Shown: positions 61,537 to 64,000 of the stretch, piece by piece
How positions within the stretch are numbered: the first letter of the stretch is position 1
Layout of the letters: each line of letters opens with the position of its first letter
NCBI GenBank assembly: GCA_023091665.1
Contig: JALJCQ010000011.1
Location: 2,666,001-2,730,000, forward strand
Direction: 5' to 3'
DNA: 64,000 nucleotides
From: Pythium myriotylum
Lineage: Eukaryota > Oomycota > Peronosporomycetes > Pythiales > Pythiaceae
The notes under the pieces: model-generated
What the model saw: only the letters and a program-made list of their open reading frames with translations
What the model was told of the DNA's origin: nothing
The model's database searches: none
Program-made: the position numbers and the translations under genes

Positions 61537-64000
61537 ATGCAGGACGCCACGCAGGACGCGCTCGTCGAGACCATCCGCGCCATCCTCGGTCCCAGCGACG
61601 CCGCGCTCTCGCGCGACCGCATCCTCGCGCTGCTGCTGCAGGCCAACAACGACCCCAACAAGGCCGTTGACCTCTTCTTCCAGTCGCAGCTCAACGGCGC
61701 CACGCCCACCACGCTCGTCAAGCCCTCTCCAACGCCGCCCTCGACGCTTGCTCCCGCGAGCAAGCTCGACGACTGGCCGCCGCAGGCGCGCGAGCTCAGC
61801 GAGCTGCTCGGCGGCGACGTCGCCAAAGACACGATCCTCGCGCTGCTGCGACGCACCGACAACAACCTCCAGAAGGCCGTCGAGATCTACTTCACGGAGA
61901 ACGGCGCCGCCGTCGACATTGACAACGAGGTCGACGACGAGGAAGACGACCAGGGCCAACACGACGCCAAGCCCGAGCCGGCCAACCACAACGACCTCTT
62001 CCCCGCCGCGCCCGAGCCGCCCGAGATCCAACCCGTCTCGCAACATGCGCTCGAGCCGCTGACGCCCCCGCCAGTGCCGCATGCTGCCCCGACCGACGCG
62101 GCGCCTGCGCTCGGCTCCACGTCGACGCCGCCGTCGTCGGCCGAGCTCGAGTCGCTGCTCGCGCCCGGCACCTACGAGGTCATCATGCTCGAAGGCAACT
62201 TCCGCTGGCAGATTGGCAACGTCTTTGGGCGCGCGGTCGTGCAGGGCGTCGAACCGAATGGCCCGGCGGCGCGCGCCGGGATCCACAAGTCGGATGTCCT
62301 GCTTTCGTTCCGAGATACCGTCATCACCGAACAAAACTGCTCCCATATCGTCCAAGAACTGTCCAAAGAGGTGAGACGCCATTTGCTTTATTTCCCTTCC
62401 AGCAGGATGGCCCACGACTCATATGGTCTACATCTTGGTTAGCGCATTGTCGTGCCATCTTCTATGCGTCTGCGTCGTGCACCGGAAGCGCATCCGGTCT
62501 CGCCGTCTCATGCTGCAGCCGCGTCGAGCCCACCAAAGTCGGCCGGATTGCTGGCTTCCCCCGGCAGTAAGAGCCCAGTGAAGCAAGCGCTCGAGGCTCT
62601 CAACGACGCTGGTCGCAAGAGCGATGCCACTCCCCACGACGATGGCGACGTGGAGATGACACTGGCTGCCGATGTCGAACCAGCCCCTCCGCGTGGACCT
62701 GTGGACCCGAAGTACGGACTGCAGATCCTCTGTCAGGCAGTGGAATCCATGATCGATGCGATCGGCGACGACAGCATGGAGAAGAAAGTCCTGGTGGATC
62801 TTTTGCTTCTCGCAGAGTTCAACCTCGACGCGGCTGTCAACAATTTGCTTAACGAGCACCGTATAGTTAGCGACTTCCGACGCATTGTCGGCCACGACTT
62901 CGACCCAGCGAACCCTGGTGCTGCGCTCAAGAGCGAGCCGTACATGGCAAGCATTCCAGCTGGGCCGCTCGGCCTGACAGTTGAGAATATCCTCGAGGTG
63001 AGTGCGAAAGGAGCTCCTTTGTGTTGTGTGAGCAAACGTTTCTGACCCGATAGTTTATTGCGACAGAGAACGATCGTTGTTGATATCAAGGCTGGAGGTG
63101 CGGCCGAGCGTGCTGCTGTAAAGCGATCGAGTTGGCTCGTTTCGCTGAACGGTACACCGATCACCCACCTCACACACAAAGAAACACTCCGAATGATCGA
63201 GACGGCTACGCGTCCGCTCGAGCTCAAACTTATTCTAGTTCCCCAAGAGGATTACCGATTGCTGCGAAAACAGCTTTCGATGAACATCCGCCAGCAGAAG
63301 ACCGAGCGGCCGATTCCCGAACACGATCGCATGTCCTTCCGTGTGTTCCAGCTCAAGATCCACCAAGCCGTACTCGTGATGCCGCGCATCATCGTGGCAG
63401 CGTTGTTCCAGCACTTGACATCGGAGCAGCTCGCACCGCTGAGCGGTCCTCATGCGTTTGATCCTCTTCAGGCCCCGTTAGGTTCGCTAGCTGACACAGA
63501 CAAGCGATTGGTTCACGAAGCTGCTGCCAAGGACGAAGAAGCCAGCGGTGACATGTGCGAAGAGCGCAAGTTCTTGCTCAATCTATTTGCCTCGATTCAC
63601 GAGTACGACGACAAGGGCGAGGGTATCGTCATCCGAACGATCCAATTCCTCGGGTGGCTCGCCAAGCGATATGCAGAACTACAGAAGTTTATCGATGCGA
63701 ATCCCAAGACTGCAGAGGATAGGCCCGTTCAGCGAAGTCGGTATACGCTTTTGCTGAGCGTCGTGGCTCATGTGCTGGAAAGTCTGTCTATCATCGAGAA
63801 CCACGCGACGTGGGACATTATGGTGGATGCCTTCCGACTTCTCATCCGCGCTATGACCGACGAGGACGTGAACATCATGATTGTGCCGATGGTCTCGCGA
63901 CTGAGCATCAGCCCCAGCCCAACAGCTCGTATCGTGCCGATTGCATTGCTGCCTCTTGTGTTCCCTCGCATCCGTGGTGACCTTCGAGTCCAACTCCGAG
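61537..64000 (+). CDS. UBA-like/PDZ/HEAT multidomain protein, 5' part
   Basis: Runs off the window. Exons 61537..62370, 62443..62997, 63067 onward; about 770 residues are visible. Residues 1-45 and ~75-115 are two UBA/CUE-like helical modules (DRILALLLQANNDPNKAVDL then FF; DTILALLRRTDNNLQKAVEI then YF). A PDZ-like domain follows at ~205-280 (QGVEPNGPAARAGIHKSDVL). A third UBA-like module is KVLVDLLLLAEFNLDAAVNN. A second PDZ-like segment spans exons 2-3 (PAGPLGLTVENILE, AGGAAERAAVKRSSWLVSLN). From ~500 the sequence becomes helical, with repeats such as IMIVPMVSRLSISPSPTARI, recalling HEAT repeats of PP2A-A type scaffolds. No single named family is recognised. The linker contains acidic stretches. 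Confidence 0.7.

Noticed and set aside
1..64000. tRNA, rRNA or snRNA genes
   Set aside because: No cloverleaf with A/B boxes or rRNA-like stretch was recognised by eye. A covariance-model scan would be needed to exclude them.

Overview
The window is nuclear DNA of an oomycete, probably of the Phytophthora/Pythium group. Two tandem elicitin-like genes (a family essentially confined to oomycetes) open the window. Genes are tightly packed on both strands at moderately high GC. Introns are short (about 55-100 nt, mostly GTGCG/GTACG/GTGAG...CAG), and many genes are clearly eukaryotic (PRC2, CST, THO, Mediator kinase module, SUMO E1, ciliary proteins). I resolve 35 protein-coding genes; the first and last are cut by the window ends. 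No rRNA, tRNA, CRISPR or intact transposon was recognised. Exon joins were made by hand from GT/AG sites, reading phase and family similarity; they are not backed by transcripts.

Layout. 1-4.1 kb: start of a mitochondrial carrier (-), two elicitin-like proteins (+), an unknown coiled-coil protein (+). 4.3-11.2 kb: an ASH-domain (CEP192/SPD-2-like) protein (+), a discoidin-domain protein (-), a CxxC-rich protein (-). 11.3-15.8 kb: SUZ12 (+), protein phosphatase inhibitor-3 (-), a polytopic membrane protein (-). 15.9-24.5 kb: a polytopic class-3 lipase (-), mitochondrial thioredoxin (+), thiamine-phosphate synthase (-) head to head with an APC permease (+), a PX-domain protein (-). 24.5-26.3 kb is the only long gene-poor stretch. 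26.3-33.2 kb: cyclin C (-), SEC62 (-), a hydrolase-like/Gag1-clamp fusion (+), CFAP58 (+). 33.4-41.7 kb: GRP94 (-) head to head with a Canopy protein (+), a second class-3 lipase (-), THOC3 (+). 41.8-48.5 kb: Erv1 (-), a TPR protein (+), FAM32A (-), a Cys-rich unknown (+), CDKL5-like kinase (+). 48.7-54.4 kb: acyl-CoA oxidase (+), Aurora kinase (+), an STN1-like protein carrying an ASCH domain (-). 54.4-64 kb: EF-hand protein (-), a tudor-like unknown (-), UBA2 (-), and a UBA/PDZ/HEAT protein (+) running off the end.

Themes. GRP94, Canopy and SEC62 form a secretory/ER-folding set, and a UPRE-like TGACGTGG motif recurs in their promoters. CFAP58, the CDKL5-like kinase and perhaps the ASH, TPR and EF-hand proteins fit zoospore flagella. 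The most unusual observations are: an ASCH domain inside an STN1-like protein; a catalytically degenerate dienelactone-hydrolase domain fused to a Gag1-clamp domain; a UBA-PDZ-UBA-PDZ-HEAT architecture; the shared GRP94/Canopy promoter; and a paired ACCGGT motif found at five gene starts.
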